A stretch of 64,000 nucleotides of DNA from DASZIT01 sp963819695. Lineage in GTDB: Bacteria; Actinomycetota; Acidimicrobiia; Acidimicrobiales; RAAP-2. This document shows positions 47,622 through 56,583 of this stretch, piece after piece. Where the stretch lies: assembly GCA_963819695.1 (NCBI GenBank), contig CAWFXD010000001.1, positions 1,612,001 to 1,676,000 on the forward strand, written 5' to 3'. The notes beneath the pieces were generated by a model. It worked only from the letters and a program-made list of their open reading frames with translations, searched no databases and was not told where the DNA came from. A program made the translations under genes and the position numbers. Within the stretch, counting starts at the first letter, position 1. Every line of letters starts with the position of its first letter.

Positions 47622-48872
47622 TCAGGGGGTGAACGTGGGAACGAAGGCCCGGCCTGTCGGAATCACACCCATGCGCTCAAGCATTACCTTGAGATCGTGA
47701 GGATTTGAGGCCGCGTTCATGGCTTGATGAAGATGGATTTCACCTCTGGCCACGAGTTGCCCCAAAGCTTGGTCGAACGTCTGCATGCCGTCGAACTCAC
47801 CCTCCGCGATCATGGTGATGATCTCCGACGTCATCAGCGGGTTGGCGATGGCCTCCTTGATACGGCCATTTGCCACCATGACCTCGAGCGCGAGCACCCT
47901 GCCGCTTCCAGCCGCTCGGCGGACCAGCCTCTGACCGATCGTGCCCGTCAGTGCGCCCGCCAAACTGGTACGAACCTGTTGGTGTTGATGAGGTGGGAAG
48001 AAATCTACGATCCGGTTGATCGACTCCGGTGCCGTGGTGGTGTGCAAGGTCGAGAGGACGAGGTGTCCGGTTTCCGCGGCCATCAGCGCGGCGGACACCG
48101 TCTCCGGGTCCCGCATTTCCCCGACCAGGATGACATCGGGATCCTGACGGAGAACCACACGCATGGCACTCGTGAACGTCGCGGTGTCGAAACCGACCTC
48201 GCGCTGATCAACGCGAGCTCTGCCGTCGCGGTGGAGATACTCAATGGGATCCTCCACCGTGACGATATGGCAGGCGCGGGTCTGGTTGATGTGGTTGATC
48301 ATCGCGGCCAAGGTCGTGGTCTTGCCGCAGCCGGTCGGGCCGGTTACGAGGATCAGGCCGCGTTGTTCTTCGGCAAGTCGTCTGACGACGTCGGGCAGGC
48401 CAAGTTCTTCCATGCTGGGGATGCTGGGCGGTAAACGCCGTATGGCCAGGGCCACCGAGCCATGTTGGTAGAAGGCATTGATGCGGAAGCGACCGATGCC
48501 AATGGCGGTGTAGGCAAAGTCGACCTCGTGGTTCTCTAGGAAGATCGCGCTGATGGTGGGGGACATGATCGACGCGGTGAGGACAAGCAGCTCCTCGGCG
48601 CCAATCGGAGGTTCGTCGTCGAGGGTATGGAGGTGACCGTCCACGCGCACCGCGTGGGCAGCCCCTCCTTTGATGTGAAGGTCGGAACCGTCGAGATCGC
48701 AGACGACTTGCAGTAACCGAGTGAGTGCACTGCTCCCGGTACGGGCGTCCGCGCCTTGCGACGGCGGCTGGCTCTCCGGGAGTGTGTAATTTTTGAGAAA
48801 CCCCACAGTTGTCAACTTCCGCGCGATGGGTGGCTCGGGTCGGTGATCGGGATGGCTTCTGGTGAATACCAC
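47622..48872 (-). CDS. pilT: PilT-like type IV pilus/secretion ATPase, orphan
   Basis: A 416-residue PilT/GspE-family ATPase. Walker A is ILVTGPTGCGKTTTLA near residue 180, the Asp box is IVTVEDPIEYLHRDG, Walker B is DPDVILVGEMRDPETV, and the His box is GHLVLSTLHTT. An N-terminal PAS-like PilT domain precedes (DLDGSDLHIKGGAAHAVRVDG). GTG at 48872 is used, but GTG at 48806 would also fit and gives a more typical N terminus. No pilin, PilB, PilC or prepilin peptidase is nearby, so its partner system must be elsewhere. Confidence 0.85.
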   Translation of the reverse strand: MVFTRSHPDHRPEPPIARKLTTVGFLKNYTLPESQPPSQGADARTGSSALTRLLQVVCDLDGSDLHIKGGAAHAVRVDGHLHTLDDEPPIGAEELLVLTASIMSPTISAIFLENHEVDFAYTAIGIGRFRINAFYQHGSVALAIRRLPPSIPSMEELGLPDVVRRLAEEQRGLILVTGPTGCGKTTTLAAMINHINQTRACHIVTVEDPIEYLHRDGRARVDQREVGFDTATFTSAMRVVLRQDPDVILVGEMRDPETVSAALMAAETGHLVLSTLHTTTAPESINRIVDFFPPHQHQQVRTSLAGALTGTIGQRLVRRAAGSGRVLALEVMVANGRIKEAIANPLMTSEIITMIAEGEFDGMQTFDQALGQLVARGEIHLHQAMNAASNPHDLKVMLERMGVIPTGRAFVPTFTP

Positions 48873-49206
48873 TTCCCATCAGGCGCGATCCACCCTCCTT
48901 GGCCCTGACCGCTCATCTGGGTTCCACCTCTCGACACCTCGATCGACGTCAACCAAAATTATCGACGCTTTGCCCGATTACTTGAGAATGGGTTGCCTGG
49001 CGTCACGGAGAGCGTTCAGCTCGTCGGGGGAGCCCGCCCCTCTGACCAGCCACTATCCGGTCGATTGACCTCGGACCTAGGCGACGGGACACCCCACCCA
49101 CACCAGAGATTGGCGACGCAGAGGGTTCGCCGAGGACGAGGCTTGACTTTGCCGAGGCACCGATGCAGGGTGCCCGGAGTTACGACCGTCCGAAGGGGGC
49201 ATCGAA
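48873..49206. other. Intergenic stretch between the PilT-like and tandem-domain genes
   Basis: About 330 bases with no convincing gene. Both neighbours read away from it, so it should contain two divergent promoters. AAGGGGG at 49194-49200 is the Shine-Dalgarno of the gene to the right. Confidence 0.4.
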
Positions 49207-49902
49207 ATGGCGTTATTCGGTGGCAAGAAGCGAGCGCAGCGGCTGAAGGAAGCGGGCGTCAACGCCCAAGCCGTGTTGGTCTCGTTCCAAGAGATCGGCC
49301 AGCAGAATTTCACGCCGCTCGTCAACCTGACGTTGCGCATCACACCTGCTGACGGGAGCGGGCCGTTTGAGGTCACGACCCGCGGGCAGGTTGAGTTCTC
49401 GGTAATCGGAAAGCTGCAGCCCGGCGACACCATCGCGGTGCGCTACGACCCCGAGGATCACGAAAACTTCGAGGTGGTGGGGGATTGGGAGCTCAGCGGT
49501 GCGGGCGCCGGCGCTGCCGGGGAAAGCCTTCAGAGCGCTAGCGCAGGTGAGATCGCGGCGACGGTCCAATCTACGGGGGACACCGGGCAACGCAAGTCGG
49601 CGGCTGACTTGTTGGCGAGCGGCCAGCGAATGACTGCGGTCCTTCGAGAGTTCTCGGCGTCGGGCAAGACTGTCGGCGATGTGGATCCTTCGTTGCCAGA
49701 TCCCGACGATCCGCTGTACGTGATGAAGGCCGAGATACAGATCGATGGCTCGAGCCCTATCGAGGCTGTGTTCATGAATCGTGTGCCGGAGGCGAAGGTA
49801 ACAAGCCTCAGCCTCGGCGCACGGCTGAACGTCGCGGTCAACCCGGCAAACCCGAGCCGCGAAGTGACGATCGACTGGGCCAGTTCGCCGGTCGTTGGCT
49901 GA
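49207..49902 (+). CDS. Protein of unknown function with two similar domains
   Basis: A 231-residue protein that I do not recognise. It has two copies of the same domain. Copy one has AVLVSFQEIG, PLVNLTLRIT and DTIAVRYDPEDHENFEV. Copy two has AVLREFSASG, PLYVMKAEIQID and LNVAVNPANPSREVTI. The pattern of short beta strands suggests a small beta-barrel or OB-like fold in each. No signal peptide is seen; the N terminus is basic (ALFGGKKRAQRLKEAG) and could be membrane-near. A good Shine-Dalgarno supports ATG 49207. Confidence 0.8.
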   Translation: MALFGGKKRAQRLKEAGVNAQAVLVSFQEIGQQNFTPLVNLTLRITPADGSGPFEVTTRGQVEFSVIGKLQPGDTIAVRYDPEDHENFEVVGDWELSGAGAGAAGESLQSASAGEIAATVQSTGDTGQRKSAADLLASGQRMTAVLREFSASGKTVGDVDPSLPDPDDPLYVMKAEIQIDGSSPIEAVFMNRVPEAKVTSLSLGARLNVAVNPANPSREVTIDWASSPVVG

Positions 49903-50110
49903 ACCTTCGCATGAGGATGACAGGTCCCCGGCTGTAGCGGACCCACCTCCGATACTCGAGATCTGCGACTGAGCCCTCCGCGGGATGTGACCGCGAGCGA
50001 GTCGAAAACGCCGGCTCGTACCCCCCTTAGGACGGCGCCGGACCGACTGACCCTCCCATTCTCCGGGAACCCGTTCTATGCTCGCTGGCGATGAGCGAGG
50101 GAGAGTGGCG

Positions 50111-51529
50111 ATGGCCGAGATTCTGGTAGTCGGTGGCGGCGTCGTGGGACTGGGGCTCGGGATGATGCTTGCCGGCGATGACCATGCCGTCACCGTGCTG
50201 GAACGAGATGATCAACCCGTCCCGGACGACGCGGAAGGAGCCTGGACCAGCTGGGAGCGAAAGGGCGTCAACCAATTCCGCCTGCCTCATCTCTTCCTCC
50301 CCCGATACCGGCAGATCCTCGAAGACGAGCTACCGGAAGTGGCAGCGACGCTGGATCGTGACGGCGCACTTCGGTTCAATCCGGTGAGCGACGCTCCCGA
50401 CTTCGTTACTGGCGGGGCCCGTGATGGGGACGACCGCTTCCAAATGCTGTCGGGCCGGCGGGCGGTGGTCGAGCGATCGGTGGCCACCGTCGCGGAACGG
50501 ACCCCTGGCCTGAGCGTGAGGAGGGGAGTGTCGGTTGCCGCCCTGACCTGCGGCGCCGAGGCAATCACCGGGGTGCCCCAGGTGAAAGGAGTTCGCACAT
50601 CCGACGGAGAGGAAGTGACCGCCGATCTGGTCATCGACTGTAGTGGTCGGCGATCGGCACTCCCCGCCTGGCTGGAGGCGGCCGGCGCACGCCGACCGGA
50701 GGACGAAGTGGCCGACAGCGGATTCATCTACCTGGGCCGGCACTTCCGTTCGCGTGACGGGCAGCTGCCGGTGTCCCTCGGGCCCGGACTACAGCCGTAC
50801 GGCTCCATATCCGTGCTCACCCTGCCGGCGGACAACAACTCCTGGTCGGTCACCCTCATCGCCCGGTCGGGCGATCGGGCGCTCCTCGGACTCCGGGACC
50901 TCCCGCGGTGGGAGGACGTGGTGCGGTCGCTCCCTACCGCGGCCCACTGGCTCGAGGGAGACCCGATCGAGGAACGGATCGTGATGATGGCGAAGATCGA
51001 GGACCGCCACCGGGAAATGCGTCCGGGTGGCACGCCGGTGGCGACTGGGATTCTTGCGGTGGCCGACGCCTGGGCTTGCACGAATCCGTCGGTCGGACGC
51101 GGCGCCTCGATCGGGATGGCCCATGCCCAGGCCCTTCGTGACACCCTTCGACAGACGGGGCCCGACCACCCGGCCGAACTGTCGGAAGCATTTGCGTCCG
51201 CCACCGAGGCCGCCGTCGAACCCTGGTACCAGGGCACGCTCTCCTTCGATCGACACCGCCTGGGCGAAATGGAAGCCTTCGCCGAAGGCACCACCTACGA
51301 TCCTGGTGATCCCGAGTACGAGATCACCAGCGCACTCGCGCTGGCCAGCTCGAAAGATCCCGACGTCTTCCGGGCGTTGATCGATGTCGTCAGCGTGCTC
51401 CAACTCCCGGAGACCGTGCTGGCCCGCCCCGGGATGCTCGACAAGGTCATCGCCCTCGGAGCCGACTGGCGGGACGAGGCGCCCATCGGACCGGGTCGCG
51501 ACGAACTGGTGGCCATGGCCAATGCCTGA
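50111..51529 (+). CDS. FAD-dependent oxidoreductase/monooxygenase-like
   Basis: A 472-residue flavoprotein. The N-terminal FAD motif is EILVVGGGVVGLGLGMMLAG, with VTVLERDD following, then VIDCSGRRSALP and the second FAD-binding segment ILAVADAWACTNPSVGRGASIG. This pattern resembles aromatic or geranylgeranyl-type flavin monooxygenases and reductases. ATG at 50111 has GAGGGAGAG just upstream. TATGCT at 50077-50082 is a plausible -10. The substrate is unknown, and the gene starts a group of catabolic-looking genes. Confidence 0.85.
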   Translation: MAEILVVGGGVVGLGLGMMLAGDDHAVTVLERDDQPVPDDAEGAWTSWERKGVNQFRLPHLFLPRYRQILEDELPEVAATLDRDGALRFNPVSDAPDFVTGGARDGDDRFQMLSGRRAVVERSVATVAERTPGLSVRRGVSVAALTCGAEAITGVPQVKGVRTSDGEEVTADLVIDCSGRRSALPAWLEAAGARRPEDEVADSGFIYLGRHFRSRDGQLPVSLGPGLQPYGSISVLTLPADNNSWSVTLIARSGDRALLGLRDLPRWEDVVRSLPTAAHWLEGDPIEERIVMMAKIEDRHREMRPGGTPVATGILAVADAWACTNPSVGRGASIGMAHAQALRDTLRQTGPDHPAELSEAFASATEAAVEPWYQGTLSFDRHRLGEMEAFAEGTTYDPGDPEYEITSALALASSKDPDVFRALIDVVSVLQLPETVLARPGMLDKVIALGADWRDEAPIGPGRDELVAMANA

Positions 51530-51558
51530 ATCCATATGAGAGACCGGAGGTGTTTTCG

Positions 51559-52371
51559 GTGCGTGCCGACAGCAGCGGGGTAGGGATCGAATACGAGGTC
51601 ACCGGTGAGGGCCGGCCGGTGGTTCTGATCCACGGCTTCCCGGACTCTGGGAGGTTGTGGCACCAGCAGACCCGCGCCCTGGCCGACGCCGGATTCAAAG
51701 TCATCGTCCCGGACATGAGAGGCTATGGCGCCTCTGACAAGCCGGACGGGGTCGAGGCCTACAACATCCTCTACCTGGTGGCTGACATCGGCGCGGTGCT
51801 CGACCATGCCGGCGTCGACCGAGCCCACATCGTCGGCCATGACTGGGGGGCCGCGGTGGCCTGGGTCCTGGGCGCGGTGGCCCCGGAGCGGGTGGACCAT
51901 CTCGTCGCCCTCTCGGTCGGCCATCCTTCCAGTTTCCGATCCGGAGGATTCGAACAGAACGAGAAGTCGTGGTACATGCTCCTCTTCCAATTCGAAGGCG
52001 TGGCCGAACGTTGGCTCTCCGATGACAAGTGGGCCAACTTCCGGGCGTGGGGACATCATCCCGACGTCGATGAGGTCATCGCCGATCTCGAGGCCACGGG
52101 TTCGCTGACTCCCGGTCTCAACTGGTACCGGGCCAACATCCCTCCGGAGTCATACGTGGACCCGCCCCTCGCCCTGCCCTCGGTGCAGGCTCCCACCATG
52201 GGGGTATGGAGCAGTGGAGACTTCGCCCTGACCGAGGGACAGATGACCCGTTCGGCCGAGCACGTCTCGGGTCCATGGCGCTACGAGCGGCTGGAGGGCC
52301 CCGGCCACTGGATGCAGCTGGAAGCTCCCGACGAGGTCAACCGCCTGTTGAGTGACTTCCTGCCCGCTTAG
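51559..52371 (+). CDS. Epoxide hydrolase/haloalkane dehalogenase-like alpha/beta hydrolase
   Basis: A 270-residue hydrolase. The oxyanion loop is LIHGFPDSGRLW. The nucleophile is Asp, not Ser, in VGHDWGAAVAW, preceded by DMRGYGASDKPDG, which is the epoxide-hydrolase/dehalogenase pattern. The catalytic His is in GPGHWMQLEAP. GTG at 51559 is used because GGAGG at 51546-51550 is nine bases upstream; GTG 51550 overlaps that signal. It follows the flavin oxidoreductase by 29 bases, so a paired oxidation-hydrolysis of one compound is possible (inference). Confidence 0.88.
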   Translation: MRADSSGVGIEYEVTGEGRPVVLIHGFPDSGRLWHQQTRALADAGFKVIVPDMRGYGASDKPDGVEAYNILYLVADIGAVLDHAGVDRAHIVGHDWGAAVAWVLGAVAPERVDHLVALSVGHPSSFRSGGFEQNEKSWYMLLFQFEGVAERWLSDDKWANFRAWGHHPDVDEVIADLEATGSLTPGLNWYRANIPPESYVDPPLALPSVQAPTMGVWSSGDFALTEGQMTRSAEHVSGPWRYERLEGPGHWMQLEAPDEVNRLLSDFLPA

Positions 52372-52412
52372 ACCTTCCATGACCTTCAGCCAGGGCAGCG
52401 AAACCGAGGGGG

Positions 52413-54731
52413 TCAGATCAACAGTTCCCGATGACGCCGCCGGGCGAAGAGATCGGCTGACCCGGCCAGATCGACCTGGACCTGGCTCTGGGTCTCGAGC
52501 AGCTCGTCGGCCCAGAGCATCTGGAGCGTCGTTCGCAGCCGGTCCCCGCGGCGTCGGGCGCGGGCATCCTCAAACGCCTCGAGCAGCACCTGGTGCAGGA
52601 TCTCGTCGTGGGACGGCGGCGGGTCGAGCGAGTCCCGGCGATCGGCCAACAGCTCCGCGAACTCCTCGTACCACCGGTGGCTGGACGCATAGGAGTCGCG
52701 CAGAACGGCGCCGGCCACCGCGACCGACTCGAGCTCGGCCTGTCCGGCGTCAGCCGTCAACGCCGGCAACGTCGACAGGGTGTAAGCCGCCATCCGGATC
52801 CGGTTCGACCCGGTGAAGAGGTCGGTGATGGTGTCGACCGGTACGACCTTCGCTCCCCGCTCGGCCAGGAACTCCCGGAAGGCGTCGTCGAGCCGGAGAT
52901 AGGCATTGTGGGACGCGCGCTGGCCGGGCCGGGTGTCGACCTGGCGGGCCGGGGCGGTCAACCGGTCCACCGCATCGGCCAGGTAGCTCGAGCTGGCGAC
53001 GAAGGCGTCGGAGAGGGCCCGTCCGAGAGCCGCGGTGGCGCCTCGGGGCCAAAACAGGGCCCCGACCACGATGCTCACCGCGCAGCCGATGGCCACGTCC
53101 TCGATTCGGGTCAGGCCGACCTCCCAGCCGGTGGGGGCGATGATGTTGAACAGGATCACCACCACCACGGTGAAGCCGGCCTGCCCGGCCGCGAACGAGA
53201 TCATCGACGGGGCCACGCCCGACACCAGCACCGAAAGGGGGAGGAGCACCCACAGCAACACCGGGTCACCGGCCACCCCGACCATGATGGCCGAGCCCAC
53301 CACGAAGCCCACCGCCGTCCCCCCAACCGCCCGAAGCGCGGTCGCCCCGGTGCCCAGGGCGTTGGAGCGCAGGACCGACAAGGTGCCGAGGACCACCCAG
53401 AAGCCGTGCTCGACATTGGTATATTCCACGACGGCAACCGCCCCGGCCAGGCCCACCCCGCCTCGCACCGCGTTGCGGAACCATACCGAGCGGAATGACA
53501 GGTGGGAGAAGAGCCGCCGCCAGAACGAGGATCCCGGCCGCTGGCCGGTCGGGCCCAGTCTGCGATCGCCGACGGCCTGGGCCCCGGCCGACTCGAGGGC
53601 AGCGTCAGCCATCATCTCGGTGGCGATGCCCATGGCCCGGGCCCGGAAACTCGGATCCAACCAGGAGGCGATCCCGTGCCCGTCGAGGGACTCCACACCG
53701 GCACCACCACCGGTTGTCGCGCCGGGGCCCTTGGGTCGGGGATCGATCAACCGGGTCACGTCGGCATCGAGCTCGTGCTCGATCAGCTGGTCCAGATGCC
53801 GGATCGACTCCTGGAGCGATCGCTCCAGAGCGACATCGTCAACCGGGTGGGCATCCATGTCGCAGATGAGCGACGAGGTCAGCCCCAGGGTCACGGCCAC
53901 CGCCTCCACCACCGCCCGGGCCGGAGACTGATCCACCGACGCGCTTCGATCATCGATCAGGAGTGCGTTGTTGGCGACCCATTCGACCCGTCCGACCAAC
54001 TTGGCCAGGGCGACGGCGGCGGCCGCGGATCCGGTCGGCGGGTAGGGGGTCCCGGCGTACTGGTCCCGGAGCCGGGCCAGCTCTCGCTTCACCGCCCCGT
54101 GGGCCATAGGGTCGGGCCGGCCGTCCGCGACCGTCGCCGTCAACCGTCCAACCGCCGACACCGTGGCCGACAACCGCCGACGGAGGTCGTCATGCCACGG
54201 GGCGGGCCATACCAGCAAGCAGGCGGGAATGCAGGCGGTGGCGGCGAATGCCCAGCCGATCAGTCGGGGGCCGATGGCAGAGGCCGGCTGGACCACCGCG
54301 ACCGGTAGCACGAAGGTAAGGAGGGCGGCGGTCGACGCAGTGGCGGCCTGGGGCGAGACGATGCCGGCAAACAGCACCCCGAACCCCACCACCGCCATCA
54401 CCGCGATGGCCGCCACCCTATGGGTCGAGACCACCGTGCCGAGAGCGATGAAGCCGGTCCCCGCCAGGGCCAGACCGCCATAGGAGACAGCACGAGCGCG
54501 GGGTCGACCCGGGAATTCCACCAGGAGCAACAGGGCGAAGGAACCGAAGGCGCCGAACAGGCTGACCTGTGGATTGGCGAAGACCACATGGGTGAGGGCG
54601 AAGACCGCCGATACCACGACCGCCGCCCGAATCGACCGTTTGATGGCCAGGAACCCTGGGTCCCGGTGCCGGATCCACCCAGCGATGCCCGAGGGGGATG
54701 AAGCCCTCGGACCCGCCGCGGTCAGTTCCAC
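52413..54731 (-). CDS. FUSC-family membrane protein (aromatic-acid exporter-like)
   Basis: A 772-residue protein with two sets of about five to six membrane spans separated by long hydrophilic parts, the layout of FUSC/YccS/AaeB exporters. The first set begins IKRSIRAAVVVSAVFALTHV, the second WFRNAVRGGVGLAGAVAVV. A long cytoplasmic C terminus follows. GTG at 54731 overlaps the previous gene by ten bases, so translation is coupled to the Cys-rich protein upstream; longer readings would lie inside that gene. Exported compounds are unknown; aromatic acids are a guess from the family. Confidence 0.82.
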   Translation of the reverse strand: MELTAAGPRASSPSGIAGWIRHRDPGFLAIKRSIRAAVVVSAVFALTHVVFANPQVSLFGAFGSFALLLLVEFPGRPRARAVSYGGLALAGTGFIALGTVVSTHRVAAIAVMAVVGFGVLFAGIVSPQAATASTAALLTFVLPVAVVQPASAIGPRLIGWAFAATACIPACLLVWPAPWHDDLRRRLSATVSAVGRLTATVADGRPDPMAHGAVKRELARLRDQYAGTPYPPTGSAAAAVALAKLVGRVEWVANNALLIDDRSASVDQSPARAVVEAVAVTLGLTSSLICDMDAHPVDDVALERSLQESIRHLDQLIEHELDADVTRLIDPRPKGPGATTGGGAGVESLDGHGIASWLDPSFRARAMGIATEMMADAALESAGAQAVGDRRLGPTGQRPGSSFWRRLFSHLSFRSVWFRNAVRGGVGLAGAVAVVEYTNVEHGFWVVLGTLSVLRSNALGTGATALRAVGGTAVGFVVGSAIMVGVAGDPVLLWVLLPLSVLVSGVAPSMISFAAGQAGFTVVVVILFNIIAPTGWEVGLTRIEDVAIGCAVSIVVGALFWPRGATAALGRALSDAFVASSSYLADAVDRLTAPARQVDTRPGQRASHNAYLRLDDAFREFLAERGAKVVPVDTITDLFTGSNRIRMAAYTLSTLPALTADAGQAELESVAVAGAVLRDSYASSHRWYEEFAELLADRRDSLDPPPSHDEILHQVLLEAFEDARARRRGDRLRTTLQMLWADELLETQSQVQVDLAGSADLFARRRHRELLI

Positions 54732-56494
54732 GGCTCCCGGCCAAAGTCGGCCCAGAACCAACGCGGCCCCGGTTGATCGCATTTGCCGCAATCGTCCCGA
54801 TTTTGGGCCACCCGCAGGGCTCGCTCGAGTTCGGCGCCGCCGAGGTGGTAACCGCGGCCGTGCCGGTGCCGGTCGCGGGCCTCCATTCCGAGCGTATGGC
54901 CCTCGACCCACAACCGATCGGAGATGACGTGGCCGGGGACTACTGCAAGTTCGGTCTTCAGCAACTTGGCCGCCCAGCCCAGGGTTTCCATTTCGGCAAC
55001 CGGTAGTTCCAACCAGCCAGCGATAGCTCCAAACAGTAAATTGTCGGGGACGTAACAATCGACACATCGCCCGAAGACCGTCACGGTGTCGGCACACTGC
55101 CTGGTTGACGGGCAACCGCCGGGAAAAAAGGTGCCGCGGTCGAAGGGCCGAAAGATTATCCTCCTGCCGTTGGCGACCATGAACACGGTCGGCGAGAACG
55201 GGCGATCGGCAGCCAGCCGGTCAAAGGTCATATTAATGGTGGAGAGGAACGCTTCAGTAATATCGGGTCCACAGCAGGGGTGGGAAACGAGATTGATGAC
55301 CAGTTGACTGCTGGCGCGAGCTTCGGCCGTTTCCTCTCCCGGGCAGGAGATGATGACCCGGGCCTCGGCGGTCACTTCCAGATGGCTGGCATCCGTCTGA
55401 CGAACTGTCCAGGTGACGCTGGCAATCTCTGCGGTCCCGGCACCGGTGCACTCCGCGTGCAGAATGGCCGACACCTGTCGCCCCTCGACCCCGTCACCCT
55501 CGAGGACTTCCGACGCCAGGTGTCCAGGGATGCTCCAATGCGCCGGGCGGGCACAATCACGGATCCCGATCTGGCTCGGGCCGGAGACCGAGATGGTCGC
55601 CGAACATTGGCACGGTGGGCGCCTGGTTTGGCGCCGCCGGGCCCGGAGCACCAATCCCAGGATGGCAAGGAGCAACACGGCCACCACCACGATGGCCACC
55701 ACATTGACGTGTGACCGATGGTTGGTTGGCTGCCCCGAAGCGGTAGTGCCGGGGAGGTTGGCGGTTGTGGTGGTGGCGGCGCCCTGGGCCACCCCAACTG
55801 GGGTGGCCCGATCGTTGCACTGCCACACCATCCGGAATGTGATCTGGGCTCGTTGCCCGAGTTGGAGCCCCGGCCTCGGTCCCAACGGAGCCGGGCCCTG
55901 AGCCGGGCCCGCATAGGTCAGGCTGCCCGAGCCGTCGGCCTCGATGGTCACCGACCAGGCCGTATCCGGCTCTTCGACCGGGGCGGTCGAATACTGCGAG
56001 CCCGCCGGATAGGCATAGGTCTGATGAGCAAACGAGGCGTTGGTGTAGGTGCCCGGCCCGTGGTATGTGCTGATGTCGATGTTGGCCGTCAACGGTTTTC
56101 CGGGCCCCGGCTTGGTGAACGGTTCGGGGACGATCAGTCCGGGATGAGGCGCCAGCGTGCCGGTGGCCGGTCCCTTCGCGCTGTCGAGCCCGGCCGCGGT
56201 GGCACAGGTCGCCTGGACGATGATCGGGAAGGCCACGATGCTGCCGGTGAACTGCCCGGACACGCTGGTGCCGTTGTCGTGCCAGGTGAATGAGCCACCG
56301 ATGTTGAGCGGGCAGGGACCGCTGGCGCACCTCCCCGTCGGCGCCGAAGTGGGGGTAGACGTCTGGGCGCCGGCTCCGGGTGGACCGGAGCTCCATAGGG
56401 CGCCGGCAATCAGCCATGCCACGACAAGGCGCACGGCGTAGGCCGTTGACCTACTCCGTCTGACCGCGCCGGGGAGCCTCTTCCGATAGCCCAC
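54722..56494 (-). CDS. One-pass membrane protein with Cys-rich C-terminal domain, function unknown
   Basis: A 590-residue protein. The N terminus is a signal peptide or anchor (VRLVVAWLIAGALW) with a beta-rich, Ser/Thr/Pro-linked extracellular part up to about residue 255. A membrane span follows (VNVVAIVVVAVLLLAILGL, about 262-283), then a cytoplasmic domain with about a dozen Cys. The last 110 residues read GRCVDCYVPDNLLFGAIAGW, later DRLWVEGHTLGMEARDRH and DDCGKCDQ. The pattern of a conserved D-N/G-x-x-G and a later G-H-x-L-G vaguely recalls polymorphic toxin domain type 44, but I am not certain. GTG 56494 is the start used. It is coupled to the FUSC-family exporter. Confidence 0.75.
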   Translation of the reverse strand: MGYRKRLPGAVRRSRSTAYAVRLVVAWLIAGALWSSGPPGAGAQTSTPTSAPTGRCASGPCPLNIGGSFTWHDNGTSVSGQFTGSIVAFPIIVQATCATAAGLDSAKGPATGTLAPHPGLIVPEPFTKPGPGKPLTANIDISTYHGPGTYTNASFAHQTYAYPAGSQYSTAPVEEPDTAWSVTIEADGSGSLTYAGPAQGPAPLGPRPGLQLGQRAQITFRMVWQCNDRATPVGVAQGAATTTTANLPGTTASGQPTNHRSHVNVVAIVVVAVLLLAILGLVLRARRRQTRRPPCQCSATISVSGPSQIGIRDCARPAHWSIPGHLASEVLEGDGVEGRQVSAILHAECTGAGTAEIASVTWTVRQTDASHLEVTAEARVIISCPGEETAEARASSQLVINLVSHPCCGPDITEAFLSTINMTFDRLAADRPFSPTVFMVANGRRIIFRPFDRGTFFPGGCPSTRQCADTVTVFGRCVDCYVPDNLLFGAIAGWLELPVAEMETLGWAAKLLKTELAVVPGHVISDRLWVEGHTLGMEARDRHRHGRGYHLGGAELERALRVAQNRDDCGKCDQPGPRWFWADFGREPWN

Positions 56495-56583
56495 CGGGCA
56501 ATCATGCCGCGATCGGGCCGATTCGGCCCGGACCGTCGGCTGGTCGGCGGGAGCTCAACCGGTCTTCTGCTAGACACCTGAGG

